64,000 nt of DNA, from the NCBI GenBank assembly GCA_030407005.1, contig JAUDYN010000004.1:2480001-2544000 (forward strand), given 5' to 3'. A model generated the notes under the pieces. The model made no database searches, was not told the origin of the DNA, and saw nothing but the letters and a program-made list of their open reading frames with translations. This document shows positions 23,959-35,805 of the stretch, in pieces (positions within the stretch are counted from its first letter, which is position 1; every line of letters begins with the position of its first letter). The DNA is from Desarmillaria ectypa (taxonomy: Eukaryota; Basidiomycota; Agaricomycetes; Agaricales; Physalacriaceae). The position numbers were made by a program, and so were the translations under genes.

Positions 23959-25949
23959 TTAGGCCCCTTTAGATGAAGGAGGGAGAATGCTGTCCCTGTC
24001 GAAACCAAGGGGATATGAAGAGAGGTCACTGGTAATAGCCAAAGTGTCCAAGCTCGCACGCTGACGCCCACTGTAAATAGAGGGTATCGGTGAGGGCTCT
24101 CCCGAGTTCCCTGTGTCTATCTGGAACGGGAAGGACCCCAGGCCAGAGGATGCCGTCGACAATTGCGATCCCGTGGACAGGCCTAAAGTACGCCTGTTGG
24201 GTGGAGATGGCAGATCCGTCTCACTCTCAGAGAAGCTATTGACGTGAGGAGAAGGGACAGCGGTAGCTTGTGTCGAAGAGGATGAAAACGACTGTTGCGC
24301 ATTGGGGGAAGATGGCCCGCCGGAGAAACTCTGACCCATTGGTGACACCGGAGGCGATCTCATCGGTCTGTTAGATATGGGAGATGGAGGAACAAAAGGG
24401 AAGGACTCCAGAATCGAATCAGCTCTGGTAGATGTAGCAGAAAGGACTGATGAACCTGAAGCCCTCTTGTTCTTATCCAATCCTTGCGCCTGTGCTCTGG
24501 CTTGCGCGTGCGCAAGAGCACGTTGCTGCTGTTCCTCCAGAGTCCCAAGCCCAGCAGTAGATGGAGTGACTAGTCTACCCTTCGTGGTTCTGTACGAGGG
24601 CGACCTATCCAGGAGGCCCACATTAACCCGAGTGGCGTTCTCTATACCGATGATGGACCCAGCCTGTGTACTCACGCTGGACGGACGGCTATTGTCGCCG
24701 TCCTGTGCCCAGGGCAGGAGAGGGCCATCAGGAGTCCAGTTCATGTTGGACTCTCGTGTCGGTGATGTCGGACTGAATGCCATTCGAGCGGAGCCTGGTG
24801 ATGTGGCATGCGTAGTCACAGTAGACGAGTGCCTGTCACTGAATGGATTTCCTTCTAACGATTCATCACCGCCCATGATATCTGCTGGACCAAACGATGC
24901 CGCCGCCAAAGGTGACCGGATCGTTGGCCGTGAGGCAGCCCCAGGTGTCCTCAAGCCATCGTTAGGTCCAGGCGCATTGATGACCTCCGCTTTGACGACA
25001 CCCAATACTTGTCGCACGGTGCCGTGGCCGGGGGTTATAATCATCGGTGCTTCATTAAGGAAATCACTGGAATAGCTGGCATTGGACATGTACGACTGTC
25101 GCGAAGACACCCCCGACACTCCTGAGCGTTGTGATAGAGCGTACCCTTGGGGACTACGAAGAGAGTCGTGAGAAACGTTAACGTGCTCGAGATTAAGGTC
25201 TGGAGACCGTGGAGGTCGAACAGGGGAAGCAACATTGGGCAGTTCGGAATGCGATGAGGCGTGGGATGATGGATCAGGGGGGACGAGAGCGATGGGTATA
25301 ACGTTAGTCCCTTCGGTTCCTGCAGTTTGAATAGAATTACTGTCCTCGAAAGGATTGGAACGGGTCGATTCTGGTAAGCGGGGGTGCGAAGAGGCCTGGG
25401 AAGCGGGGTCCAGATCGATAGTGGTATTGGAAGATGAAGAATAAACTCTGACAGTGTTCTGTTCCACTGGGGTCGGCGGTGGCTTCTCCGTAGGATTGGG
25501 CCTGTTCAGAACGGTCTCTGCTGGAGCAGGAGTATCGGGCTTGGCCTCTGCCTCTTCCAAAGCACGGCGGCGGCGAGTCGAGCGACGCCACCATAGGAAA
25601 AGAAAAATGGCGCCAGCGAGAAAAACGAGCGATCCGATGATTGCGCCAGCCAGGGCACCTTTGCTTACACCACCAGAGCTACTACTGAGAGAAGTGCTAT
25701 CCTGGGAAACACACTTGAATGTACTGCAAGTATAGCAGTCCCTGACTACGGCGTAAGCGACACCATGCGAATGGTGATCGTGAAGGAAGCATACCTGCTT
25801 ATTTGAAAACACTCTTGATTAGCTGCGCAGCTGCACACAGGTGTCTCTGGACAGTTGATGCAACCGCTGGACTGACGAGGCAGGAGAGCGTCGAGATGCA
25901 TAGCGAGAACGAGAAGAGGAAGGAAAGAGCGTGACTTGGAGTTAGACAA
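23959..25949 (-). CDS. OPY2: Opy2-like single-pass membrane anchor protein
   Basis: Two exons, 25949..25795 and 25741..23959; 645 aa. A signal peptide (SRSFLPLLVLAMHLDALL) is followed by a compact Cys-rich ectodomain with CINCPETPVCSCAANQECF and DCYTCSTFKCV, as in the Opy2 N-terminal domain. Next is a Ser-rich stalk, one transmembrane helix (ALAGAIIGSLVFLAGAIFLF) and a WWRRSTRRRR stop-transfer. The long cytosolic tail is disordered, with NPFEDS and NPFSDR motifs and many SP sites. In yeast, Opy2 anchors the Ste50-Ste11 module for osmotic HOG signalling; whether this tail binds Ste50 is an inference. Head-to-head with CAF16, 212 bp apart. Confidence 0.8.
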
Positions 25950-26161
25950 AGAAAAAGAGTAAACGGAAGGTCCTGATGTCCAGCAAGCCTACAAGAAAGC
26001 AAAAAAGACGGTTGGGCGGCTTAGGCTCACTGAAAGAGGACAAGAGGAACCTGACGAAAAGGGAAATAACACATGTGGATTTTTGTGGCTGTGATTTGGG
26101 ACAAAATTATTGCCATAAATTTCGTACTTGTGTTTGATTTTCCCGGCAAAGTTCATGTTCC

Positions 26162-27314
26162 ATGGCTACAGTCACTATCGCTGTCAACGCGCTCACGTAC
26201 TCGTATACGGTTCAGTCGGATCCAATTCTCAAGGATATAGCCCTCAGTTTGCCACAGGGATCCAGAACTATCCTCGTTGGTGCCAATGGAGGTCCTCAAA
26301 AATCATTCTTTCATTTTGGAAATCTATCTAATCTCGAGTCAAGCTGGTAAATCCACCCTACTACAGATTCTCGCCGGAAAGCGCCTAGTAAGCTCCCCTG
26401 GTGCCGACATCCGTATCAAGGACTGCGATGTCTTTCGCAACTCACCTGAGGGCGTCTCATTCCTGGGAACTGAATGGTCTGATGATTTGTTCAAGTTCTA
26501 TCACCGACAGCGCCGCTAACCTAGACGCGTCAGGGCCATGAATCCCGTGGTGCGCGGGGACATCGTCGTTTCTGCATTTCTCGATTCTGTAGGCGGATAC
26601 AGGTATAAGGACAGGAGGGATTGTTTGCTCGATATCTTGGATATAGATCTGGACTGGCATATGCATGCAATTTCAGATGGAGAGCGTCGCCGCGTCCAGT
26701 TATGTTTCGGCCTCATGATGCCGTGGGATGTTCTTTTACTTGACGAGGTCCGGAATCATGTGGTGATTGCAGCCATTTCCTTCCTTACGTCTTTTTTAGG
26801 TCACGGTAGATCTGGATGTACTTGTGCGAGATGATCTCCTCAAGTTTCTCCGTAATGATAGCGAAACTAGAGGCGCAACCATTATCTGTAAGCTTTTTGT
26901 TCTCCATTTCGGATTTCCGTTGAAATTTGTTCCCAGATGCTACGCATATATTTGATGGGCTTAATGATTTCCCCACCCATGTCGCCCACATGCGTTTTGG
27001 TTCTTTCGTTACTCCTCCCACTCTATGGCCTTTTGTTGACCAGCCAACACCGACGTTATACTCCGTTGCACTACAATGGCTCAAACAGGACCGAGAATAT
27101 AGACGCGAGCTTGAGAAAAATGGCCTCAAACTAAGGGGAGCCAGGAAGGATGAGGTTTGTACGCTTGTTTGCCGTATCTCGCCATCGTTAACTACACATT
27201 TAGAGCGTTCCGTCGGACTCTGAGACCTTCTATAGGAAGTACGTTGACTGACCACTTATATCACCTTCCAACTTGACCATTTTGTCGTTATCAAGGTACG
27301 ACTATAGTCATTGA
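26162..27314 (+). CDS. CAF16: ABC-type ATPase Caf16 (CCR4-associated factor 16)
   Basis: Soluble single-domain ABC ATPase associated with the Ccr4-Not complex in yeast. Seven exons. Walker A is GANGAGKST, split by the first intron after GANG. The signature motif is ISDGERRRVQ instead of LSGGQ, as usual for this subfamily, and Walker B is WDVLLLDEVTVDLD. The H-loop is IIYATHIFDGL. There is no transmembrane segment. The C-terminus reads LYSVALQWLKQDREYRRE and ends YDYSH before TGA at 27312. All catalytic residues are intact. Confidence 0.93.
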
Positions 27315-27597
27315 CAAAGCATACTACTGCTTTGATTGCCTTTAACACGGGCAATGCACCTACTCAACTTTTCAACAAAGCATCGGATGGTATTCAATTG
27401 TACTTCCAAGTTTTAACAGCATGTGTAGCAAATACTGTATCAAGTATGTACCCGGTATCACAACAAATTTGCACAAATGTGCACAAACCTACCTTGTCGC
27501 ATTGAAATAAAAGGTTTTGAGGCGCGCTGCGCGGTGACTATATTTAGCAATCAAGGACACGTATTTGGGTTTACCAGCATCTTCCCTTCCGCCAAAC

Positions 27598-29329
27598 ATG
27601 TTACGTCGGGCTAGTCCTTTCATTCTTCTGGGCTTGGTGTTTTCAGCGCTTCCTGCTATAAGCCATTCTTTCGAAAATACTGCCATCGTGCGCACGGTCG
27701 ACCTTGGCGGATCCCTTGTCCATGTTACCACAACATTCGCTGCAAGGTCTCTCGAGCCAGACGCTTCTATCTACACCATTGCATTGGGTGAACAAGAAGA
27801 AGAAAAAACTAGCTGGTTGGATATCAAAGTAAAAGGCCAACAGGATTCTTTGGAGGCGTCAGTAAATTACGACCCTCAAAGGCGCGTATTTTCTAGTTTG
27901 AAGCTATATAGTACTGAATGGGCATTTAGTCAAATGTACCTTCTTGACGTGACGCTGCCAAAGGCGCTGAGTGTTAATTCGACCATTAACATTGTTCTAG
28001 AGACGGTGCAGACCCATGCTACGTGGGCATGGCCGCAAACTGCTGCACAGGGAGACGGCCAGGCGCTCAAGTACAAGTCCAACCTTTTGGTCCCGAGCCC
28101 TTACAAGACCCACGTTCAACGCACAAAAGTCAAGTGCGTATAGATCCAAATCTTTGAAGGCTGGAGGACTGACCCGGTAAGTCAACAGGTCGCAGTCCCC
28201 CAATATCATTTCATACACCACCCCCGAACATCTGGATGCATTCATCCAGGAAGGAGGTCCTGTCACCAAGTCCGGTGCAACCATCACATACGGTCCTTAC
28301 TACGACATCCCTTCTTCGACAGATGAAGACTTCTTGACATCTATTCAGCAGTCCGTCGTCGTGCATTACTCCTACGACTACCCGGTGCTAGAAGTCCTTA
28401 AGCTGCGACGCGCAGCAGAAATCAGTCATTGGGGTGCAAACCTGAACATCCAGGATGAAATATCTCTTCATAATGCTGGTCCTACGTGAGTTCATCATCA
28501 GTCACCCATGTTGCTATGCACCCTTATAGTCTTTTGTCTCAGCTTGAAAGGACACTTCTCACGTCTCGAACATCAGACCCAATCTTACTTCAAGCGACCC
28601 GCTGCCCACGTCCTTCCATCGCTTACTTTGCATCTGCCAGCTGGGATCAGGAACACGTATTACTATGATATGATTGGGAATGTTTCCACCTCCCATCTTC
28701 GTGTTGCTCCCAGCGCAAAGAAAGCGACGAGGGCCCAATATAGTATATTTGAGATGAAGCCGCGCTATCCTCTGATGGGAGGCTGGAACTACAGTTTCAC
28801 TCTTGGCTGGGATTCACCCCTGGAAAACAGTGCTAGCTGGGACGCAGCAGTCGGAAAGCACATTGTAGAGATTCCGATCATGACGCCAATCGTAGGTGCT
28901 GTCGTCAACGACGCGGAGGTCAAAGTCATCCTTCCCGAAGGCGCAACGTAAGACAAAGATTTCATTTGTGTGTTGCGTTTACTCATCAATATTCTTTCAG
29001 CGACATATCATGCGTTGTCCCATTCCCTACCATCTCGAATATCCTATCAACTCACACTACTTATTTGGATACAACTGGGCGGCCCGCATTGACCTTTAAG
29101 TACAAGGACCTTACCGATAAGCACGCTTTATCGATTTATGTGAGTTGAATTGTGGATTCATGTCTTGTCTGAACCTAATTTCCTGCAGGTGACCTATCGA
29201 GTACCACTTTCTGCTCATCTCAAAAAGCCCGTAGCAGTCGCTACTGCATTCTTCAGCCTGTTCACTTTTGCTCTGTTCGCGCGTAGAATCAACCTTACCA
29301 TAAGCAAGAAGGGGAAGAATGTATCATAG
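27598..29329 (+). CDS. OST1: Oligosaccharyltransferase subunit ribophorin I (OST1)
   Basis: Subunit of the ER oligosaccharyltransferase that N-glycosylates nascent proteins. Five exons. A signal peptide (MLRRASPFILLGLVFSALPA) precedes the lumenal domain with ENTAIVRTVDLGGSLVHVT, YNP-like and WAWPQ segments, SPYKTHVQRTKVKSQSPNI, ISHWGANLNIQDEISLHNAG, SYFKRPAAHVLPSLTLHLPA and AKKATRAQYSIFEMKPRYPL plus GGWNYSFTLGW. One transmembrane helix lies near the C-terminus (ATAFFSLFTFALFARR) with a short basic tail. An upstream in-frame ATG at 27565 would add 11 residues; 27598 places the signal peptide at the N-terminus. Confidence 0.93.
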
Positions 29330-29484
29330 CATGGCTGTTATGTTGACAGTATTTAAAGAGCTACTCCGATCATGATTCATTGTTGACGCGACTAAAGCTA
29401 TGTAATGTTACAATTCTGCAGTCGGTGGGTGACCTTGTACTGAAGTGTCGTTAACGAAGAGAAAACTGGGCTTTCATCAAGCAC

Positions 29485-30103
29485 TTACACTTGAAGGAAC
29501 AAGAACAAGCCTACACTGCCGTCTTCCAAGGGACAACTGTAGAAAATGCCCCCATTGGATGCTGCGCCATGATGATAATAAAGCCTAGTGCCTCTCCATT
29601 TCCAGGACCCTCCAGTAACGCCACTATGTTTCGTATCAAGAGCGAGTTGCAATGGTACCTGGGTCGCTCCTGGAGGAATAATAGTGACATTCCTCAAGGT
29701 AACAGGGAAGATGGCTGTCTCGTTGATCGATTGCCAAAGATGATTATGGTTAATGAAGAAGAGCGGAGGCGTAGCATCTTCATTTGAGACAGTGGTGAGG
29801 TTTCCTGGTTGTCCTAGGAACGTCGTCCGTTAGGTTGTACGACGCAGCTGATGCGAGCGTAGGCATACCTACAACGGGCACGGATAAATGTTTCTTAGAG
29901 CTGTCCCCCACAAGGTAAGGGCCGAGAACCTCAATGTGAGCGGCTCCTGGTACGATGTTACCAATAGATGTAGACCCAGGTGCACCTATCCAGGTGGGGA
30001 AGGCTGAGCAATATACGAAAAAGAAAGATATTTGTAGTAGTGACACAAACAACATCGAGGGCAGGGCTGCCTTCGAAAGAGACCGCAATATATTGGAGAC
30101 CAT
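29485..30103 (-). CDS. Small secreted protein of unknown function
   Basis: Not recognised. Exons 30103..29869 and 29813..29485 encode 187 aa; the 55-nt intron has a GTATGC donor and a CCTAAC branch site, and the frame opens only after it is removed. The N-terminus has a long hydrophobic stretch (LPSMLFVSLLQISFFFVYC), a signal peptide or anchor. The rest contains GNIVPGAAHIEVLGPYLVG, FINHNHLWQSINETAIFPVT, VTIIPPGATQVPLQLAL and a Gly/His-rich end with only one Cys after the hydrophobic N-terminus. Two N-glycosylation sequons (NLT, NET) and one NVT fit an extracellular protein. A longer ORF extends upstream to 30427, but that part lacks a plausible domain. Head-to-head with the PPR gene and convergent with OST1. 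Confidence 0.6.
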
Positions 30104-30438
30104 CGCATGCTGACGTGTAACAAGATCCTCAACAAAGTCCGAGCTTGACGCGATAGTAAGTATCTCCGGAATCCGAAGCTCGGTGCTTAGATGAACTTGG
30201 ACTTGAAGCAAGCTTTGGATATCGATGAACCACGAAAATTTTGGCAACATATGTCGAGCTTTCCGCGTACAAATAAGCCGGGTACTAAGTATGTCCCAAC
30301 ACCATTTCCCACAAGCGTGGACCCGGGCGAGTATCAAAGACCGGCAAATCGTCGGATGGCGGTCCGTCGGTCCGTACCACGTGAATTGCTCTGATTTTTT
30401 AGTTTTCGACGCGCTCTTCTCAAGCATTCAACGACGTT
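30104..30438. other. Shared upstream region of the secreted-protein and PPR genes
   Basis: The 335 bp between two divergent starts. I see no clear TATA box. The minus-strand ORF runs through part of it, but without conserved content. Confidence 0.4.
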
Positions 30439-32421
30439 GTGATGCTCCGGAGTTGCCTAGCCCAGCACGCACGACATCGCCTACCATGGGAATATTTCTC
30501 ACTCCTTTTCTCTACCACCGCGTGTCTTTCTAAAGGCGGCCCCAGAACCAACTCACGTTCAAAAACTTCTCAGCAGATGCTAGAGAAACATCACGAAATG
30601 AAAATGCCTAAAACTGAGAGGCGTGTCCAGCATAAAGAAAGTTTAGGCCAACCTTCTACCTCTTCCCAACCATCTCGACCGTCACCAGCCTCCCCTAACA
30701 GGGACCCTCCGAAACAATACCGATCCAAGCATTATGTTCCATTTACAGACGAACAGCGCGCCTCGCTGCCGATGTTGGAACCTCACGAGCTCTCCAGGAG
30801 GTTGAAAGTACTATGCGATGAGGGACAACTTAATGCGGCAGTTTCCATGTTGAAAAACTCTCCCCGAGACGCCCAGAATGCTCCAGTGTGGAATACAGTC
30901 ATATGGGAGTGTTTGAAGCAAAAGCAATTCCAGCTATCTTATCAACTTTATACAGACGTGCGTGATTATCATATTTACCAAAGCTCTGCATATCGATCCG
31001 GACCTTTCACATAGATGAAACGTCGAGGGCACAGTCCTACTCCACGGACTTACCAGACAATGTTGGGCGGTCTTGCCCGTATCGAAGACTGGACATCACA
31101 TACGAAACAGCTAAAAAATGCGCATTCCCTGTATGAAAACTTTCAGCGGCACATAACATCGCTTCACAAAGATCAACCAGATAGTCCGGACATCACCAGC
31201 GTTCCCCTAGCATCTTACATGCGAATATTGGGTGCCGCTGGTCTCTATCAGGAAATGTTCGATGTCTACTATGACCTCGACCCGACGGGCCCATTAAAAC
31301 CCGATCATCTCGTTTTCACATCCATGTTCCAATCCCTATCTCCACTTCGCATCCCTTACGGAAAGAACGAATCCTTGGCTGTCCTTCAGAATGCATCTAG
31401 CGCCAAACTGCTGTGGTCGCAGATGCTGAAAGCCTCAAAGAAGCACAAGTTCACAGTGGACTCTCACTTAGTCACAGCTGCCATCACCGCATTATCTCGT
31501 GGTCGTTCTTCCGACCAAGAATTGGCCTTCAAAATTGTTCGCGAATATTTTGGATTGACACCTTCTGAAGAGAAGTTGACGACCGCATGTACTCTGGCTC
31601 TCGAGCCACAGTCTTTTGCTGCGGTACTCATGCTCTGCAGAAGCAGTGAAAAGGCATCCCTTGCTGTTGATTTCTTCGAACAAGTCCTGAAGCGGCCCGA
31701 CAAAATGGGCGGGCCCTCCATCATCGATCGCGGCCACATTGAGGAGTTGATGAGGGCACGCCAAACCGTCAAACCATCGCCAGATAATGCTCGATTCGAA
31801 TACGATCTTATCGAATGGCTCATGCACCAGGAGGTACATAGCATTAAGACACGAGCTGCGCAGTTGCGACCTACGATGTTAACCTATAACCTTGCTTTTC
31901 AAGCGGCATTCCGTACCGCCGATTGGCACACCGCGACAAAGACGCTTGACTTAATGACAGGCTTTCATTGTCATGATTTTATGGATGGTGTGGAGTCGGA
32001 CTCTCCTCGGCTTGACAAGGCGCGCATCAGACTTCCGCCAACTGCCGAAAATGTATCCTTAATGCTTCGGACTGCTTTTGCGACGGAAAATCGCGCCAAC
32101 ATGCGGCAAGCATTGCGGATGGTTGACTTTTTTGGGATCAAGGAATTGGCTGCCAATTCATGGCGCGAAGACTCTCGGGAGCGTCCAAAGTCAAAAAAGG
32201 CCACGAAAGATCTTCATTTCTACAGCCAGAAACTCGCTACCACCGTTATTGATACCCTCGAACACATTTTCAGTTACAGCACCAAAGGCGATCGAATGGT
32301 TCCACAGGACCAAGAGCGGTGGCTTAGGCTCAAAACAGAAGCCACGAGATACTTGGAAGGAAATGGCGAGCAGCCTGGATTATTGGCTGCAACAAAGAAC
32401 ATTGCGTACGAGAGAGACTGA
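30439..32421 (+). CDS. Mitochondrial pentatricopeptide-repeat (PPR) protein
   Basis: Exons 30439..30957 and 31015..32421, 641 aa. The N-terminus (MLRSCLAQHARHRLPWEYF) is rich in Arg and His without acids, as in a mitochondrial presequence. Helical PPR-type repeats follow: LKVLCDEGQLNAAVSMLKNS, VWNTVIWECLKQKQFQLSYQ, MKRRGHSPTPRTYQTMLGGL and MRILGAAGLYQEMFDVYYDL. The intron falls inside a repeat, between LYTD and MKRRGHSP. Fungal PPR proteins bind mitochondrial RNAs for stability, processing or translation. I cannot assign it to a named orthologue. Confidence 0.8.
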
Positions 32422-32565
32422 TCAGTCAATTGTATATATATCAGAAGTAGATGTATTTTGCGTTAATAGGTATGAGAAGATCCTGGGTCCATTGTAACCA
32501 AACATGTCCTAATAATGCCCCGAAAGATACAACAGCAACACGATAAATATTCAAAATTAAGCACA

Positions 32566-35494
32566 TCAAGCAATGCTCATAGGCCGATCGCCTGATGCAT
32601 TGCTAGGATTCAAAGAACTACCTTCCCTCCGAAATACGGGTGAGGGTGGTGTGAGAGGAGAATAATTCCCCATCTGTTTGTAAAGATTCGTTTGAGACGG
32701 GGGTTGACCGACGCTCCTTGGTCGATTCTCTGACGCGCGGAACCCAGAAGAAGGCGGGACAAAGTCCTGGTCCTCAGGAGTCGATTGGAACATATGAGGC
32801 TCAAAGACATTATCCGGTGGGGGCCTTGTGCTCCCTCGTGGGGACTGCGGCTGCGACAGTTGAATTATTAATGAGGGCCTCACGTCAGAAAGCTTGTCAT
32901 GGACACTGGTTTGATGTAAAGACCGTGAAGGGGAATGTGGTGGGTTGGGGTCCTCAGCATACGACTGGTGGAGGGACCGAGGCGGCGACGGGGGTTGGAT
33001 ATCATGTACAGATTGATTGAAAGAACTGGTAGATGGAGACACAGGGGATCCAATGTTTTCGGGGGAATGCATTGAACGAATCGATCGGGAGGGTGCCGGA
33101 GACATCTTGACATGGGGCTCTTGAGATTGCGCTGTCGGAGGAACCACGAAAGGGTGATCCTCTCCAATTTGATAGTATGTATTAGTTTGCGAAGGGAGTA
33201 TTCCGACACTTTTAGGCCTGCTATCAAATTGCCGGAAACCAGGAGAAGGCGGTGTGAGGACATCTTGTTCATCATCATTGTATGACTTGGATGGTAGGGT
33301 TGCGAGACTCTTTGGTCTATCACCTGGGCGCAAAGTACTGCCCTCAAATTTATGGAATGCGGGAGATGGCGGCCCAAAAACAGTATCGTCGGTAATCGCC
33401 ATTGATACCGGTTCGTATGTGTGAGGACCAGGAGGTACACCTGCGACATAGCTATTCCTGAAATTCATCGGCATAGGACTCATTCTGCCCATGGGCATTC
33501 TAGCAGAGGGTCTGCTCCTTCTTTTACACAGGTAGACGATGCCGAAGATAAGCAAAGCCAGTATGATCAAGGCATTAAGAGCCATGATGCCTAGCATAGC
33601 GGGGAACCATGTGCCGAGCTTTTCCAGGGTATCGGCTACATCCCTGGTAACAGTGATAACGGTCGAGGCAGAGTCCTCGGTATTATTAGAGGCATTATAG
33701 GTGATTCCGGTCAAGGCTATGCACCCTCTGGCCTGACAAAATTCTGCTGATGCTTCGTCGGGATCCGTGAGGGACAGAAGTTTGACATAGGGATTCCCTG
33801 TCTTGCCGTCCGAGTCGAAGTCGCCAAAGTCATATACAGAATACATCGACCGAAGGACATTAGCCCCGAATAGCCAGTCACTATAAAAATGACATGAGAA
33901 ACCGTATAGTACTGAACCACCGGACGTACAATTGGCCTGTACCTACTCCGAGGTTTTGCGGAAGAAAAGAACCAACACATGTAGTGTTGTCTCCTACAAC
34001 GGTGGGAGCGACATCTAAGGGATGCAGAGGATAAACCTTTCCTCTGTAAGGTACGTTAGTGTTCTGCTAGTGATGAACGAAATCGCAACAAACGGACGCA
34101 ATTTGGATGGCCATGTCAATCTCCGCATTACAAGGCACCGACCATTGAGCCAAAGTAGAGTCATAATATGACCCGCTGATACCGCCGTAGATTGCTTCGG
34201 AGACTTTAGTGTTGGTATAACTATATCCTTGCTAAGAAGCTTCTTTCGGTGATGAAATATTGAGTATCTTACGAATAGGACGTTCCCGTGTCCAGGACTG
34301 CCACAGCCTTGTTACTTGGGGCGCCTCCGGTTGCGGAAGACGGGAGTATGGTTTGATTGCCCACCAAAAGCGCCTCCACGAGAATACTCCATCGTTTGGG
34401 GGAGCTAACTGGCCAAGTGGAAATGGCATCTGTTTCAGCCACTTTAGAGTACGCCTTTTCGTACTCGCCTGAATCGCATAGCGTATTAGCACAAGAAAAA
34501 ATTGTCCATTACATCCTGAAAGCACGAACCGAGGTTAAAGCTGCCGCTAACGTCATCATTAGCACTGGTACTTCGTTGGAACGAAAATGCGATGAAGTTT
34601 GGCTCTGAAGGGTTCTGTGCGAAGAGATTATATAATAGACTCCTTCCCTGTGATGAACCTGTATTGTTCAATATCGAGTCGATAGAAGACAAAGATGTGA
34701 AGCCGAGACCCAAGATGCCTTTCGCGCCATAACCTAATGCCGGATTCTGAGCAGAAGTGGCGTCCAAATACGCCTGTGATTCTACGGATGTCCTTTACCA
34801 GCGGTTAGCAAGTTCGCGTGAGAAGAACGGTATTCTCACCCCGCGAACTCAATCGGAATATGCGATATGGTACCGTTAACCCAACCAATGCCGTACTAAT
34901 GAAAACGAGATCAGACTGTCACTCCTCCCACGGTGAACTCAGGCTCACCGTGATATTTGCTGTGTATCCCTACGCGTCATAAGCTAATGAGTGCAAGGGG
35001 AGGAAACGGTAAGAACATACTGTTTGTTCAGAATTCTGCAACGGTGGAATGTCAGCCTTTAGCCACAGGTCGGAGGACCCCGTATCCAGTTGAACGACGT
35101 ATGCTATATAGGCGGGTCAAGAATGCTCCATGCGGTGCGCAGCAATTCGTGCATACTGATATTTCCAGCCGTTACCTGGAGAAGCTATCAGTATTTGCAT
35201 TTCCTCGGATTATAATAAACGCAAACGCACGTTTGCCATATAAATTAGATCATGGACAGTGCTGATTGAACTTGAAGGTGAATATGACACCACCATTTCG
35301 AGGACGAGGACTCACCTGAGGTCCAAACCATTATCATCGCTCACAACAGCATTCAGGGACGTATTCAAATGATAATTCCCTGTGCCACTTCGTCGAGAAA
35401 GAGGAGTTCGCTTAACATGAGATTGTATGGGAAGTTTGAGAGCGAGTGAAACGAGACTGAGGCCCAAAAGGACCAACAGGGAATCCAAGAGCAT
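32566..35494 (-). CDS. Membrane-anchored pepsin-like aspartic protease (family A1)
   Basis: Eleven exons from ATG at 35494. A signal peptide (MLLDSLLVLLGLSLVSLAL) and short propeptide with RR precede the bilobed protease. The two catalytic motifs are intact: DTGSSDLW in the N-lobe and DTGTSYS in the C-lobe. Other typical blocks are ITYGIGWVNGTIS, GILGLGFTSLSSIDSI and LLYNLFAQNPSEPNFIAF. After DWLFGANVLRSMYSVYDFG comes a transmembrane helix (LGIMALNALIILALLIFGIV), KRRSR, and a cytosolic tail of about 300 residues with a repeated PPSPxF...RPKS motif. Anchoring by a helix and long tail, not GPI, is the odd feature. Several exons are very short (19 and 21 nt). Head-to-head with HIS6. Confidence 0.88.
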
Positions 35495-35805
35495 ACTGGA
35501 AGGAGTGACAGGATAGTAAAGGAGTGAAGATGGTGACAAGAGGGGAGAGCCCAGAAAGACCAAGTCCAGTCCTGGAGGTAGACCTCACAGGTGGACGTAT
35601 TTGTTTGCCAATGCCGCGCCAAGGCACACTTCGACCATTCTTATTCTTGTTCTTACCACATGATATTCCAGTTGCATCTTACCCTTTCCCGTGTGTAGTC
35701 GCACCGCAAGTTCAGAATATCTGCGAACGGTAAGCAGAAACTGGAACTCGTCTTCCTGAGCTTAGCATTTGCTATTCAGACCGGAATTCGGACCGTGGAT
35801 GAGCA
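35495..35805. other. Shared upstream region of the protease and HIS6 genes
   Basis: The 311 bp between divergent starts. It contains small ORFs in several frames and no recognisable gene. Confidence 0.4.
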
